Notes under the pieces: model-generated
Told to the model about the DNA's origin: nothing
Databases searched by the model: none
The model's input: the letters and a program-made list of their open reading frames with translations, nothing else
NCBI GenBank assembly: GCA_039029915.1
Contig: JBCCFD010000435.1
Coordinates: 1 to 6,775, forward strand
DNA length: 6,775 nucleotides
Direction of reading: 5' to 3'
Source: QQUD01 sp039029915
GTDB taxonomy: Bacteria; Chloroflexota; Anaerolineae; Promineifilales; Promineifilaceae
Translations under genes and position numbers: made by a program
In this document: positions 1 through 6,143 of the stretch, one piece after another
How the letters are laid out: every line of letters begins with the position of its first letter
Position numbering within the stretch: position 1 is the first letter of the stretch

Positions 1-390
1 CATATCGCCTTTGCTGTCTCTCGAGCGACCTACAAACAGGCCAAAGCCCGACTGGATGCCCGAGGCGTTAAAAATACGGGAGAAGTTGATCGCGGCTTTA
101 TGGATTCGCTTTATTTCCGTGATCCACTTGGGCAGCTGGTTGAACTAGCCTGCTACAAATTTTCAGCTCCGGTGGGCAGCACAGAGGCTGAGGTTTTGCT
201 TGAAGCCCACAAAATACGCCTGTCGCGCAATGAATACAACATCACCGATGAACATTTGGCAGACGCAATTGAAGCCTTAACTCTGCGGAACACGCGCTCT
301 TTATCCGAAGATCGAAGCGCCAAAGACCCCTACGCCACACGGGGCAATGCAGAAGATAAACCTGACCGCCATACCGATCCCCGTGCCTAG
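1..390 (+). CDS. VOC-family (glyoxalase/dioxygenase-like) protein, 5'-truncated
   Basis: The reading frame is open from base 1 to a TAG at 388-390, giving 129 residues. The ATG at 100 is internal, because clear family sequence lies upstream of it. The visible part is the last module of a vicinal-oxygen-chelate fold: HIAFAV at residues 1-6 (His1 is the likely metal ligand), a helix with RLDARGV at 18-23, then SLYFRDPLGQLVEL at 36-49, where Glu49 is the expected second metal ligand. VOC proteins use a divalent metal in isomerase, dioxygenase or resistance reactions. The fragment does not identify the substrate, so no specific enzyme is named. Residues 53-129 form a hydrophilic, charged tail beyond the VOC fold. 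The ending (about 100-129) looks disordered and could be lineage-specific. The fold assignment is solid and the reaction is unknown. Confidence 0.82.
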   Translation, partial: HIAFAVSRATYKQAKARLDARGVKNTGEVDRGFMDSLYFRDPLGQLVELACYKFSAPVGSTEAEVLLEAHKIRLSRNEYNITDEHLADAIEALTLRNTRSLSEDRSAKDPYATRGNAEDKPDRHTDPRA

Positions 391-426
391 CGGTGGATAA
401 CCCTTGCAGACAAAGAGAATATTAAA

Positions 427-455
427 GTTGGGCCAATCACCAAGATTGGTCTGAC
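427..455 (+). terminator. Hairpin downstream of the VOC gene, possible terminator without a U-tract
   Basis: Bases 427-438 can pair with 444-455 around a 5-nt loop (ACCAA, 439-443), giving a 12-bp stem with no bulge. Nine pairs are Watson-Crick and three are G-U (429:453, 430:452, 432:450). The G-U pairs form only in RNA transcribed from the plus strand; in minus-strand RNA they would be A-C mismatches. It lies 36 nt after the VOC stop codon. The 3' flank is CTTAATCCCCC, not a run of T, so it is not a standard intrinsic terminator. It may mark an mRNA 3' end or act as a leader element for the next gene. Confidence 0.4.
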
Positions 456-461
456 CTTAAT

Positions 462-503
462 CCCCCAGCCCCAAACTCCCAATCCCCAAACTCCCCTTGC
501 CCC
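462..503 (-). repeat. C-rich tandem repeat; G-quadruplex motif on the minus strand
   Basis: The plus strand holds six C-runs: 462-466, 469-472, 478-480, 484-487, 493-496 and 500-503. They are separated by 2-5 nt spacers. The 12-mer CCCCAAACTCCC is repeated exactly at 469-480 and 484-495, a 15-bp period. Read on the minus strand, this meets the usual four-run G3+ quadruplex pattern with runs to spare. It lies in the spacer just upstream of the ABC-F gene and overlaps the proposed -35 element. Whether it folds, or is only a common intergenic low-complexity repeat of this lineage, cannot be decided from one copy. Confidence 0.6.
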
Positions 504-526
504 ACACTGTGTCCCTGACTTATCAT
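497..526 (+). promoter_or_regulatory. Candidate promoter of the ABC-F gene
   Basis: TTGCCC (497-502) and TATCAT (521-526) are separated by 18 nt, resembling sigma70-type -35 and -10 boxes. The expected transcription start, about 7 nt past the -10 box, falls at or next to the ATG at 534. That would give an mRNA with almost no leader, which fits the lack of a Shine-Dalgarno sequence there. Both boxes are imperfect, so this remains a weak prediction. Confidence 0.3.
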
Positions 527-533
527 TCAACCT

Positions 534-2594
534 ATGATAATCCTGCAGGGTCAAGAGCTAGGTCACGCCTATGGCGCGGACGATCTGTTCGAAAATCTAA
601 AGGTGCAACTGTCTCACAAAGATAGGGTAGGCATGGTTGGGCCAAACGGCAGCGGCAAGACGACGCTGTTGCTGATTTTGTCTGGCTTATTGGAGCCTGT
701 GGAAGGTGTTGTCACACGCCGCGAGGGGTTAACGCTTGGCTATTTGCGTCAGGAGGCGGTGCTGACTTTTGCGGGGCAAGACAACACGATTTTTGAAGAG
801 ATGCTGACCGTGTTTTCCAATTTGAAAGAGTTGGAAGCCGATATGCGGGAACTTGAAGAAAAAATGTCGTCAGGGGATGCGCCTAATTGGGTGTTTGATG
901 AATACGGCCGTATTCAAGACCTTTACTCGCACGGGGGTGGCTACGAATATCAACACGAAATTGAGCGAGTGCTGACGGGGCTAGGGTTTGATAGAGAACA
1001 GTGGCAACTGCCATTGACCAAACTCAGTGGGGGTCAAAAAACACGGGTTTTGCTGGGGCGTCTCCTGCTTGAAAAACCAGATTTACTCATTCTCGATGAA
1101 CCCACCAATCATTTAGACACAACGGCCGTTGAGTGGCTCGAAAAAACATTGCGCCAGTGGCCCGGTGCGTTACTGGTGGTAAGCCACGATCGCTACTTTT
1201 TAGACCGTGTCATTAATCAAGTGTGGGAGCTTAATCCTGACGTCCTCAAGCAGTTTAAAGGAAACTACACTAGCTTCGTTACCCAGCGAGATATTGAATG
1301 GGAACGAGAACTAGATCTATTTACTACTGAGAAAGAGCGGCTTGAAAAAGAGCTAGCCTTTGTTCAAAAGCATATCGCCGGTGGCAAAACGGATATTGCC
1401 AAGGGAAAATTACGCCGTCTGACGCGAGATATTGTGCTGCTTGAAGAGGTTGGTTTATTAGACCGACAGGGTAAAAGCTGGCTCGAAATTGGGGGACGAG
1501 TGCGCACGTTCAGCCCAAACGAAGCGGCGCGACGATTAAAAGCGATTGAATCACCCGCTGGCCGACCCGCTAAGATGAAAATCAAGCTCAAACCCACGCA
1601 AAAAAGCAGCGATTTGGTGTTACGCACCAAAAAGCTACAGGTTGGCTATCCAGATGCGCCACTGTTCACCACAGATGATCTTGAGTTAGAGCGGGGTGAC
1701 GTTGTGGCGCTGATTGGGCCAAACGGAAGCGGTAAAAGTACGATGCTACGCACCATTTTGGGTGAACTCAAGCAGATAAAAGGGAAGCTGCGGTTGGGGG
1801 ATGAACTCAAGTTTGGTTATTTTGCCCAAGGGCATGAACAGTTAGACATGAATAAGCAGGTGCTTGATGAGCTGCTGGATCACGTGCCCATGTCAGAAAC
1901 GGATGGCCGCACATTTTTAGGTCAATATCTATTTCGTGGGGATGATGTTTTTAAGCAGATTAAAGATTTAAGCGGGGGGGAACGAGGAAGATTGGCATTA
2001 GCCCTGTTGGCTCTTGAAGGAGCCAACTTTTTACTTCTCGATGAGCCGACCAATCACCTTGATATTCCATCCCAAGAAGTGTTACAAACGGTACTCGAAC
2101 GGTTTGATGGCACCATCGTGCTTGTGTCGCACGATCGGTATTTGGTGAATCGATTGGCGACCCAAATATGGGAGCTGCGCGACGATCATCTGCATCTTTT
2201 TGAGGGGACGTATCAGCAGTTTTTGGCCGTGCGGGATGGGAAGCCGTTGGATTCGGTAACGGCCGTTTCCAAGGGTAGCGCTTCTGCCTCAAAAGTAACA
2301 TTACCTGCTCAAACTAAAGATGATGAGCCTGTTGACCTAAGCTGGGTTGAAGAAGTGGCGGCACCGATTCCCCAAATGAGCCGGAAAGAACGGCGTCAGC
2401 TAAGTCGCCAAATTGCAGAGCTGCGTGATGAGGTGGAAGAAACCGAAGCATGGATTGAACAGCTTCAGTTTGACATCTCGCAGGCAGAGTATGATCAGGA
2501 TGAAGAAAAGGTCAGCCGCTTCAAAACTGAACTCAGCGTAGCCCAATTAGAATTAGATGCTCAGATTGCCCGACTCGATGAGCTTATGGGCTGA
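534..2594 (+). CDS. ABC-F family ATPase (two nucleotide-binding domains)
   Basis: This is a 686-residue soluble ABC protein with tandem ATPase domains and no membrane segments, the architecture of ABC-F factors that act on ribosomes (EttA, Uup, YdiF and relatives). Domain 1 has Walker A GPNGSGKT (36-43), signature LSGGQ (164-168), Walker B LLILDEP with Glu189, and SHDR with His218. A charged helical linker (about 245-355) precedes domain 2, which has GPNGSGKST (395-403), LSGGE (479-483), FLLLDEP with Glu504, and SHDR with His533. A coiled-coil C-terminal domain spans about 612-686, as in Uup-like members. Both sites keep their catalytic glutamates, so both should hydrolyse ATP. The start is well defined: an in-frame TGA lies at 516-518 and no other ATG intervenes, yet no Shine-Dalgarno is present. 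Subfamily and any antibiotic-protection role cannot be assigned from sequence alone. It converges on the next gene with a 6-bp gap. Confidence 0.95.
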   Translation: MIILQGQELGHAYGADDLFENLKVQLSHKDRVGMVGPNGSGKTTLLLILSGLLEPVEGVVTRREGLTLGYLRQEAVLTFAGQDNTIFEEMLTVFSNLKELEADMRELEEKMSSGDAPNWVFDEYGRIQDLYSHGGGYEYQHEIERVLTGLGFDREQWQLPLTKLSGGQKTRVLLGRLLLEKPDLLILDEPTNHLDTTAVEWLEKTLRQWPGALLVVSHDRYFLDRVINQVWELNPDVLKQFKGNYTSFVTQRDIEWERELDLFTTEKERLEKELAFVQKHIAGGKTDIAKGKLRRLTRDIVLLEEVGLLDRQGKSWLEIGGRVRTFSPNEAARRLKAIESPAGRPAKMKIKLKPTQKSSDLVLRTKKLQVGYPDAPLFTTDDLELERGDVVALIGPNGSGKSTMLRTILGELKQIKGKLRLGDELKFGYFAQGHEQLDMNKQVLDELLDHVPMSETDGRTFLGQYLFRGDDVFKQIKDLSGGERGRLALALLALEGANFLLLDEPTNHLDIPSQEVLQTVLERFDGTIVLVSHDRYLVNRLATQIWELRDDHLHLFEGTYQQFLAVRDGKPLDSVTAVSKGSASASKVTLPAQTKDDEPVDLSWVEEVAAPIPQMSRKERRQLSRQIAELRDEVEETEAWIEQLQFDISQAEYDQDEEKVSRFKTELSVAQLELDAQIARLDELMG

Positions 2595-2600
2595 TGCGCA

Positions 2601-4073
2601 TTATTCCTCAGGTGAAACCATCAGCGGTAAATAAGTAGAACTATCAAAGTCTGGCGTGCCGCTTCCATCTCCCACTGAATCATCTAATCGCAAAATAAAG
2701 AGCCCATGCTCAATGGTGCTGACCGCAATATTGCCGCTCGGGAAGAACGGGTAGCTGCTCCACGCGCCGTTAAATTGGGCTTCATTTGTTTCGCTGGTTT
2801 CAAACGTATCAAAGAAGGCTACCTCGCTTAACGTTTCACTGCTTTCGTCAAACTCAAGCACCCGTAAACCGCTTCGGTAATTTGCTTCAAAAATTAGTCC
2901 GTTGTGGATGTATAGGTTGTGGTCGATGGCTGGCTCAACGGCCGTATACGCCTTTACAAAGCGTGGCGCATCCAAATCAGAGACATCAAAGATATACGTC
3001 CGGGCGAATTGATTTTGTGCCGTTTCATCCCCTTCATCATTTAAGAATAGGTATCTTTGATCATCAGTTAGCCACCCCTGATGGGCATAGACATTGGTGG
3101 GATACCCGCTGCCGCTGATGCGAATGGGGTTGCTTTTATCCGTCAGATCCACAATGGTTAAATCATTGACGCTAGCGTTAAAACAGATCTCCTTGCCGCT
3201 GTGATCGGCATCAGGGCCAGTGTAATTGACGCATTGGGTATCGTGAATGTATCCGTCACTGTTGTAGCACCCTAAAAAGGCTGGAGAGGTCGGTGTTTGA
3301 ATATCAATGATGTGTAAGCCGCCGCCACAGGTATTTAATCCTGAAGAGTTGCCAAGCGCATAAGCTGTCCCGCTGTCCTCATTGATAAAAATATTGTGCG
3401 AACTGCCTAAATCGGTGTAAAGAACGATTGCGCTAAAAGTCACCGGAGGAGAAGTGACTGAGCGGAGTTGGGTCAGGTCAAAAACCTGCATGCCGTGATT
3501 GCCAGCACTGTCCGCTACGATGTAGGCATGATCTTGATACACTTTCATGTCTCGCCAAATGCTTGATATTGACGAAGTGGGTAAGTTGCCGAGATAGATA
3601 GGGTTGATTGGGTCGCTAATGTCGACAAAAGATGTGCCATTGGTGCGTCCCATGATCACGTACTCTTTATTGGTTGTTGGATCAGTCCATCCCCAAATGT
3701 CGTTGCCATTCCCTCCTCCCATATCTGCCAGCGGCATTAAGCTTTGAAGGTGGATGCTGTCGCATGGGTACTCACCAGCTTCGCCATTGTTGCAATCTTG
3801 GTTAGAAACGGCCGTTTTTTCAAATGCGGGCAAATAATCTCGCGCATAGCTGAGATGACAGCCTAAAAATTCGCTAGTATCCGCTGATGTTAATGTACAG
3901 GCCAATAGCGCGTTGCCAGACGGAACGGCCGTTGCAAATTGGGGAACCGATTGGATTGAGTCTTCGATTGGGGGTTCAGCAAAAGAGTTTTGAGCAGAAT
4001 AGCCAGCCAGGGCAACTAGCGCCAACATAAGAATGAGGAGTCGTTTTTTTACCATACGGGCATTGTAAATCAT
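2601..4073 (-). CDS. Secreted choice-of-anchor B / LVIVD-repeat protein
   Basis: This 490-residue protein appears exported. A basic n-region (KKR, 9-11) and hydrophobic core (12-24) are followed by a likely signal peptidase site after SFA (30-32). The mature part is built from LVIVD-type beta-propeller repeats: TSFVDISDPINPIYLG (147-162), GMQVFDL (194-200), GLHIIDIQTPTSPAFLG (252-268), LTIVDLTDKSNPIRI (305-319), TYIFDVSDLDAPRFV (359-373), GLRVLEFDE (402-410) and HGLFILRL (456-463). NDIWGWTDP (124-132) and WRDMKVY (173-179) match what I know of the choice-of-anchor B family. Eight cysteines in the mature chain (59, 72, 94, 104, 249, 269, 281, 297) suggest disulfides. After a Gly/Asp/Ser linker the protein ends in TYLPLMVSPEE, a possible surface tag. 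No enzymatic activity is established for the family. The start could be Met1 or Met7 (ATG at 4055-4053); Met7 gives a more usual signal peptide, and neither has a clear ribosome binding site. Confidence 0.88.
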   Translation of the reverse strand: MIYNARMVKKRLLILMLALVALAGYSAQNSFAEPPIEDSIQSVPQFATAVPSGNALLACTLTSADTSEFLGCHLSYARDYLPAFEKTAVSNQDCNNGEAGEYPCDSIHLQSLMPLADMGGGNGNDIWGWTDPTTNKEYVIMGRTNGTSFVDISDPINPIYLGNLPTSSISSIWRDMKVYQDHAYIVADSAGNHGMQVFDLTQLRSVTSPPVTFSAIVLYTDLGSSHNIFINEDSGTAYALGNSSGLNTCGGGLHIIDIQTPTSPAFLGCYNSDGYIHDTQCVNYTGPDADHSGKEICFNASVNDLTIVDLTDKSNPIRISGSGYPTNVYAHQGWLTDDQRYLFLNDEGDETAQNQFARTYIFDVSDLDAPRFVKAYTAVEPAIDHNLYIHNGLIFEANYRSGLRVLEFDESSETLSEVAFFDTFETSETNEAQFNGAWSSYPFFPSGNIAVSTIEHGLFILRLDDSVGDGSGTPDFDSSTYLPLMVSPEE

Positions 4074-4286
4074 TTTAAGGATCTGCCGATAGGAGAATAA
4101 GATTTTCGTTTGTTTGAAGCCGGATTGTTGGTTGAAAATAAGGTGATTGCCAGAAACAGAAGCCTAAGATGTATAGAAGATGAAAGAACGCGTCATCTAA
4201 ACATTTTCTTAACAATTCCAGTCTATACTCGCTGAGGTTGAGGCACTTAAGTACAGTCAAATATATTTTGTTCAGTTAGGCAGACA
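4074..4286. other. Divergent intergenic region
   Basis: This is AT-rich DNA between the minus-strand LVIVD gene and the plus-strand protease gene, so it should carry both 5' control regions. The rightward promoter is listed separately. For the leftward gene the best pair found is TATAGA (minus strand of 4222-4227) with TTAAGT (minus strand of 4245-4250), 17 nt apart; the match is poor and its leader would be about 140 nt. The 8-bp palindrome ACTTAAGT (4245-4252) sits inside the rightward promoter spacer and could be an operator half-site. An open minus-strand frame covers most of the region, but it resembles no protein I recognise and is not called. Confidence 0.5.
4238..4267 (+). promoter_or_regulatory. 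Candidate promoter of the protease-MoxR-DUF58 operon
   Basis: TTGAGG (4238-4243) and TATATT (4262-4267) are 18 nt apart, each with four or five matches to the sigma70 consensus. Transcription would begin near 4274, giving a leader of about 13 nt with a weak TTAGG (4276-4280) ribosome binding site six bases before the ATG at 4287. This is the only good promoter-like pair seen ahead of the three co-directional genes. Confidence 0.45.
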
Positions 4287-5129
4287 ATGGAAGAGAAAAG
4301 CGAAACACCGCCCACACAACCGTGGCTAAAAAAACTGAATCGAGTTTGGCACCTTGCCCTAAAGGCATGGCCTATTTTGCTTATGTTCTTAGTTGCTGTT
4401 GGGACCATCTTAGCTTATAACCTGCTGTTTTCACCCCCTACACCCCTAACAGAACAACAAGTTAATCAGCTTGCCCTTGAAGCGGTAGCCTCTGCAACAC
4501 CACCCCCTGAAAATGCGGCTGTGGTTTATAACTTTATCTTGCCCTCGCTTGTTTTAATCCAAACTGAAAATGAGGACGCCGTGGATGGCTCAGGTGGCTC
4601 AATTGGGACCGGAGTGGTGGTCAATGAAGACGCCGCAATTTTAACAGCCTTCCACGTAGTGGCTGATGCCACGGCAATCAACATTATTTTTGCCGATGGG
4701 ACCGAAGCGGCTGCTATAGTATCTACCTTTGATGCAACAACGGATACGGCCGTTCTTCAGCCGAGTCGCTTACCTGAAATTCTTATTCCCGCTACGCTTG
4801 GTAATTCAAACGCGATGCGAATTGGAGATGCAGCCTATGCGGTGGGGAATCCATTTGGATTGGCTGCTTCAATGAGCTCGGGGGTCATTTCTGGCTTTGA
4901 CCGTTCCATTCCTCTGGCTGAAACCGGTGAGCGCTTGGAAGGGTTAATTCAGTTTGATACGGCCGTTAATCCAGGTAACTCAGGGGGTCCACTGCTCAAC
5001 AAAAACGGCCAAGTGATCGGCATTGTGACCGCTCTGGCTAACCCCTCAGAACAAAACTTTTTTATTGGCATCGGCTTTGCTGTGCCAATTTCAACCGCAG
5101 GCGGCACGGCCGGTGCCCCTAACTATTAG
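4287..5129 (+). CDS. Membrane-anchored HtrA/DegP-like trypsin-fold serine protease, no PDZ domain
   Basis: This 280-residue protein has a short basic cytoplasmic N-terminus, one transmembrane segment (about 28-48) and a proline-rich stalk, followed by an S1C-type protease domain outside the membrane. The catalytic triad is visible: His123 in TAFHVVADA, Asp153 in TTDTAVL, and Ser232 in NPGNSGGPL (228-236). AYAVGNPFG (184-191) and GIGFAVP (261-267) are further hallmarks of DegP/HtrA proteases. The chain stops just after GFAVPIS, where longer HtrA proteins continue into a PDZ domain, so substrate selection and trimer control must differ from DegP. The stop looks natural, since the next gene starts 12 nt later with its own ribosome binding site. 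It probably forms the head of an operon with the MoxR and DUF58 genes. Substrates are unknown; misfolded or secreted proteins are plausible by family. Confidence 0.92.
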   Translation: MEEKSETPPTQPWLKKLNRVWHLALKAWPILLMFLVAVGTILAYNLLFSPPTPLTEQQVNQLALEAVASATPPPENAAVVYNFILPSLVLIQTENEDAVDGSGGSIGTGVVVNEDAAILTAFHVVADATAINIIFADGTEAAAIVSTFDATTDTAVLQPSRLPEILIPATLGNSNAMRIGDAAYAVGNPFGLAASMSSGVISGFDRSIPLAETGERLEGLIQFDTAVNPGNSGGPLLNKNGQVIGIVTALANPSEQNFFIGIGFAVPISTAGGTAGAPNY

Positions 5130-5132
5130 CGT

Positions 5133-5136
5133 GGAG
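5133..5136 (+). promoter_or_regulatory. Ribosome binding site of the MoxR gene
   Basis: GGAG lies 5 nt before the ATG at 5142 and directly after the protease stop codon (5127-5129). It supports this start and independent translation of MoxR from a shared message. Confidence 0.7.
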
Positions 5137-5141
5137 TAACG

Positions 5142-6143
5142 ATGGACTCAACCCAGCCACAAAAACCGATGGAAACGCTTCTTTATGAAGTTAAAAAGAT
5201 AATTGTTGGGCAAGACAACCTGCTTGAGCGATTAATTGTTGCTCTGCTGGCGCGAGGTCATATCTTAGTTGAAGGGGTGCCCGGTTTAGCGAAAACGATG
5301 GCTATCAAAACCCTTGCTGAAGCCATCGGCGGAGAGTTTCAGCGTATTCAGTTCACGCCCGATCTGGTGCCGGCTGATTTGGTCGGTACCCGCATTTACA
5401 ATCAAAAAACGGGAGAGTTTAACACCTCACTTGGTCCTGTTTTTACGAACTTCTTGCTGGCTGATGAAATTAACCGCGCCCCTGCCAAAGTGCAGAGCGC
5501 GCTGCTGGAAGTGATGCAGGAAAGACAGGTGACCATCGGACGGGAAACGTATCCAGTGCCCAATCCCTATTTAGTAATGGCCACCCAAAACCCGATTGAA
5601 TCAGAAGGCACATACCCGCTTCCAGAAGCGCAGGTTGATCGGTTTATGCTCAAAGTGCTGGTTGGGTATCCAACCGCTACCGAAGAGTTCGTCATCGTAG
5701 AACGCATGACGGCCGTACTTGAACAAGTGCAAAAGGTGCTTGATACCGAGCAGCTGCTCGCTTTTCAAAAGGCAGCTGATGAGGTTTATGCCGATCCGTC
5801 TGTTATGGAATATGCGGTGAAACTGGTCAGCGCGACGCGTGAACCCGAAAAACATGGCCAGAAGGATTTACGGCCGTATATCACTTTTGGCGCTAGTCCA
5901 AGAGCCTCTATCAATCTTATTTTGGCGGGGCGCGCCTTAGCCTACCTGCGCGGTCGAAATTATATCTTGCCGCAAGATGTGGCTGATTTAGCGCTTGATG
6001 TGATGCGGCACCGGCTTGTGCTTTCCTACGAAGCACTGGCTGATAACGTGACCAGCGACGACCTGCTCAAAAAAATCCTGTCTACCGTTCGCCAGCCAGA
6101 GGTGCCTTTGCATGAACGAGCCAATCGTCAGCTCAACGCCTGA
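5142..6143 (+). CDS. MoxR-family AAA+ ATPase
   Basis: This 333-residue cytoplasmic ATPase has the normal length for the MoxR (AAA_3) group. Visible motifs are Walker A GVPGLAKT (45-52), Walker B LLADEINRAP (105-114) with Asp108 and Glu109, sensor-1 Asn150 in ATQNP, the arginine-finger region VDRF (165-168, Arg167), and sensor-2 Arg254 in GASPRAS (250-256). The C-terminal lid helices follow (about 255-320), including LPQDV (276-280), typical of the family. MoxR ATPases are regarded as chaperones that use ATP to mature or remodel partner proteins, often proteins with vWA-type domains. The DUF58 gene that overlaps its 3' end encodes such a partner. Start at 5142 is supported by GGAG five bases upstream. 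All motifs are intact. The name moxR is not used because the specific cellular role differs among paralogues. Confidence 0.95.
   Translation: MDSTQPQKPMETLLYEVKKIIVGQDNLLERLIVALLARGHILVEGVPGLAKTMAIKTLAEAIGGEFQRIQFTPDLVPADLVGTRIYNQKTGEFNTSLGPVFTNFLLADEINRAPAKVQSALLEVMQERQVTIGRETYPVPNPYLVMATQNPIESEGTYPLPEAQVDRFMLKVLVGYPTATEEFVIVERMTAVLEQVQKVLDTEQLLAFQKAADEVYADPSVMEYAVKLVSATREPEKHGQKDLRPYITFGASPRASINLILAGRALAYLRGRNYILPQDVADLALDVMRHRLVLSYEALADNVTSDDLLKKILSTVRQPEVPLHERANRQLNA
6099..6104 (+). promoter_or_regulatory. Ribosome binding site of the DUF58 gene, inside moxR-like CDS
   Basis: GAGGTG lies 7 nt before an ATG at 6112. It fixes the DUF58 start within the last 11 codons of the MoxR gene and is one of the strongest Shine-Dalgarno matches in the window. 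Confidence 0.65.

Noticed and set aside
100..102. ATG at 100 as the true start of the first gene
   Set aside because: The frame is open upstream and encodes conserved VOC sequence, including the metal-ligand His, so the gene begins outside the window.
1364..1630. Minus-strand open frame opposite the ABC-F linker
   Set aside because: It lies entirely inside a well-supported gene with intact motifs and shows no protein family features.
641..2061. Near-identical DNA segments at 641-666/1718-1743 and 1091-1116/2036-2061 as a recent repeat
   Set aside because: They are the Walker A and Walker B regions of the two homologous ATPase domains, an ancient internal duplication common to all ABC-F proteins.
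1960..2301. Minus-strand open frame opposite ABC-F domain 2
   Set aside because: Shadow of a conserved coding region; the translation is Pro- and Arg-rich and resembles nothing known.
2786..3118. Plus-strand open frame opposite the LVIVD gene
   Set aside because: Arg- and His-rich antisense shadow of a propeller protein whose repeats are clear in the other strand.
4044..4050. A7 run (minus strand) in the LVIVD signal peptide as a frameshift slip site
   Set aside because: It simply encodes Lys-Lys in a normal signal peptide and there is no downstream frame of interest or stimulatory structure.
4075..4260. Minus-strand open frame of 61 codons in the divergent intergenic region
   Set aside because: No recognisable motif, unusual composition rich in Leu, Phe and Cys, no ribosome binding site, and it covers the expected promoter region.
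5601..5855. Minus-strand open frame opposite MoxR
   Set aside because: Antisense of conserved AAA+ sequence with no support of its own.
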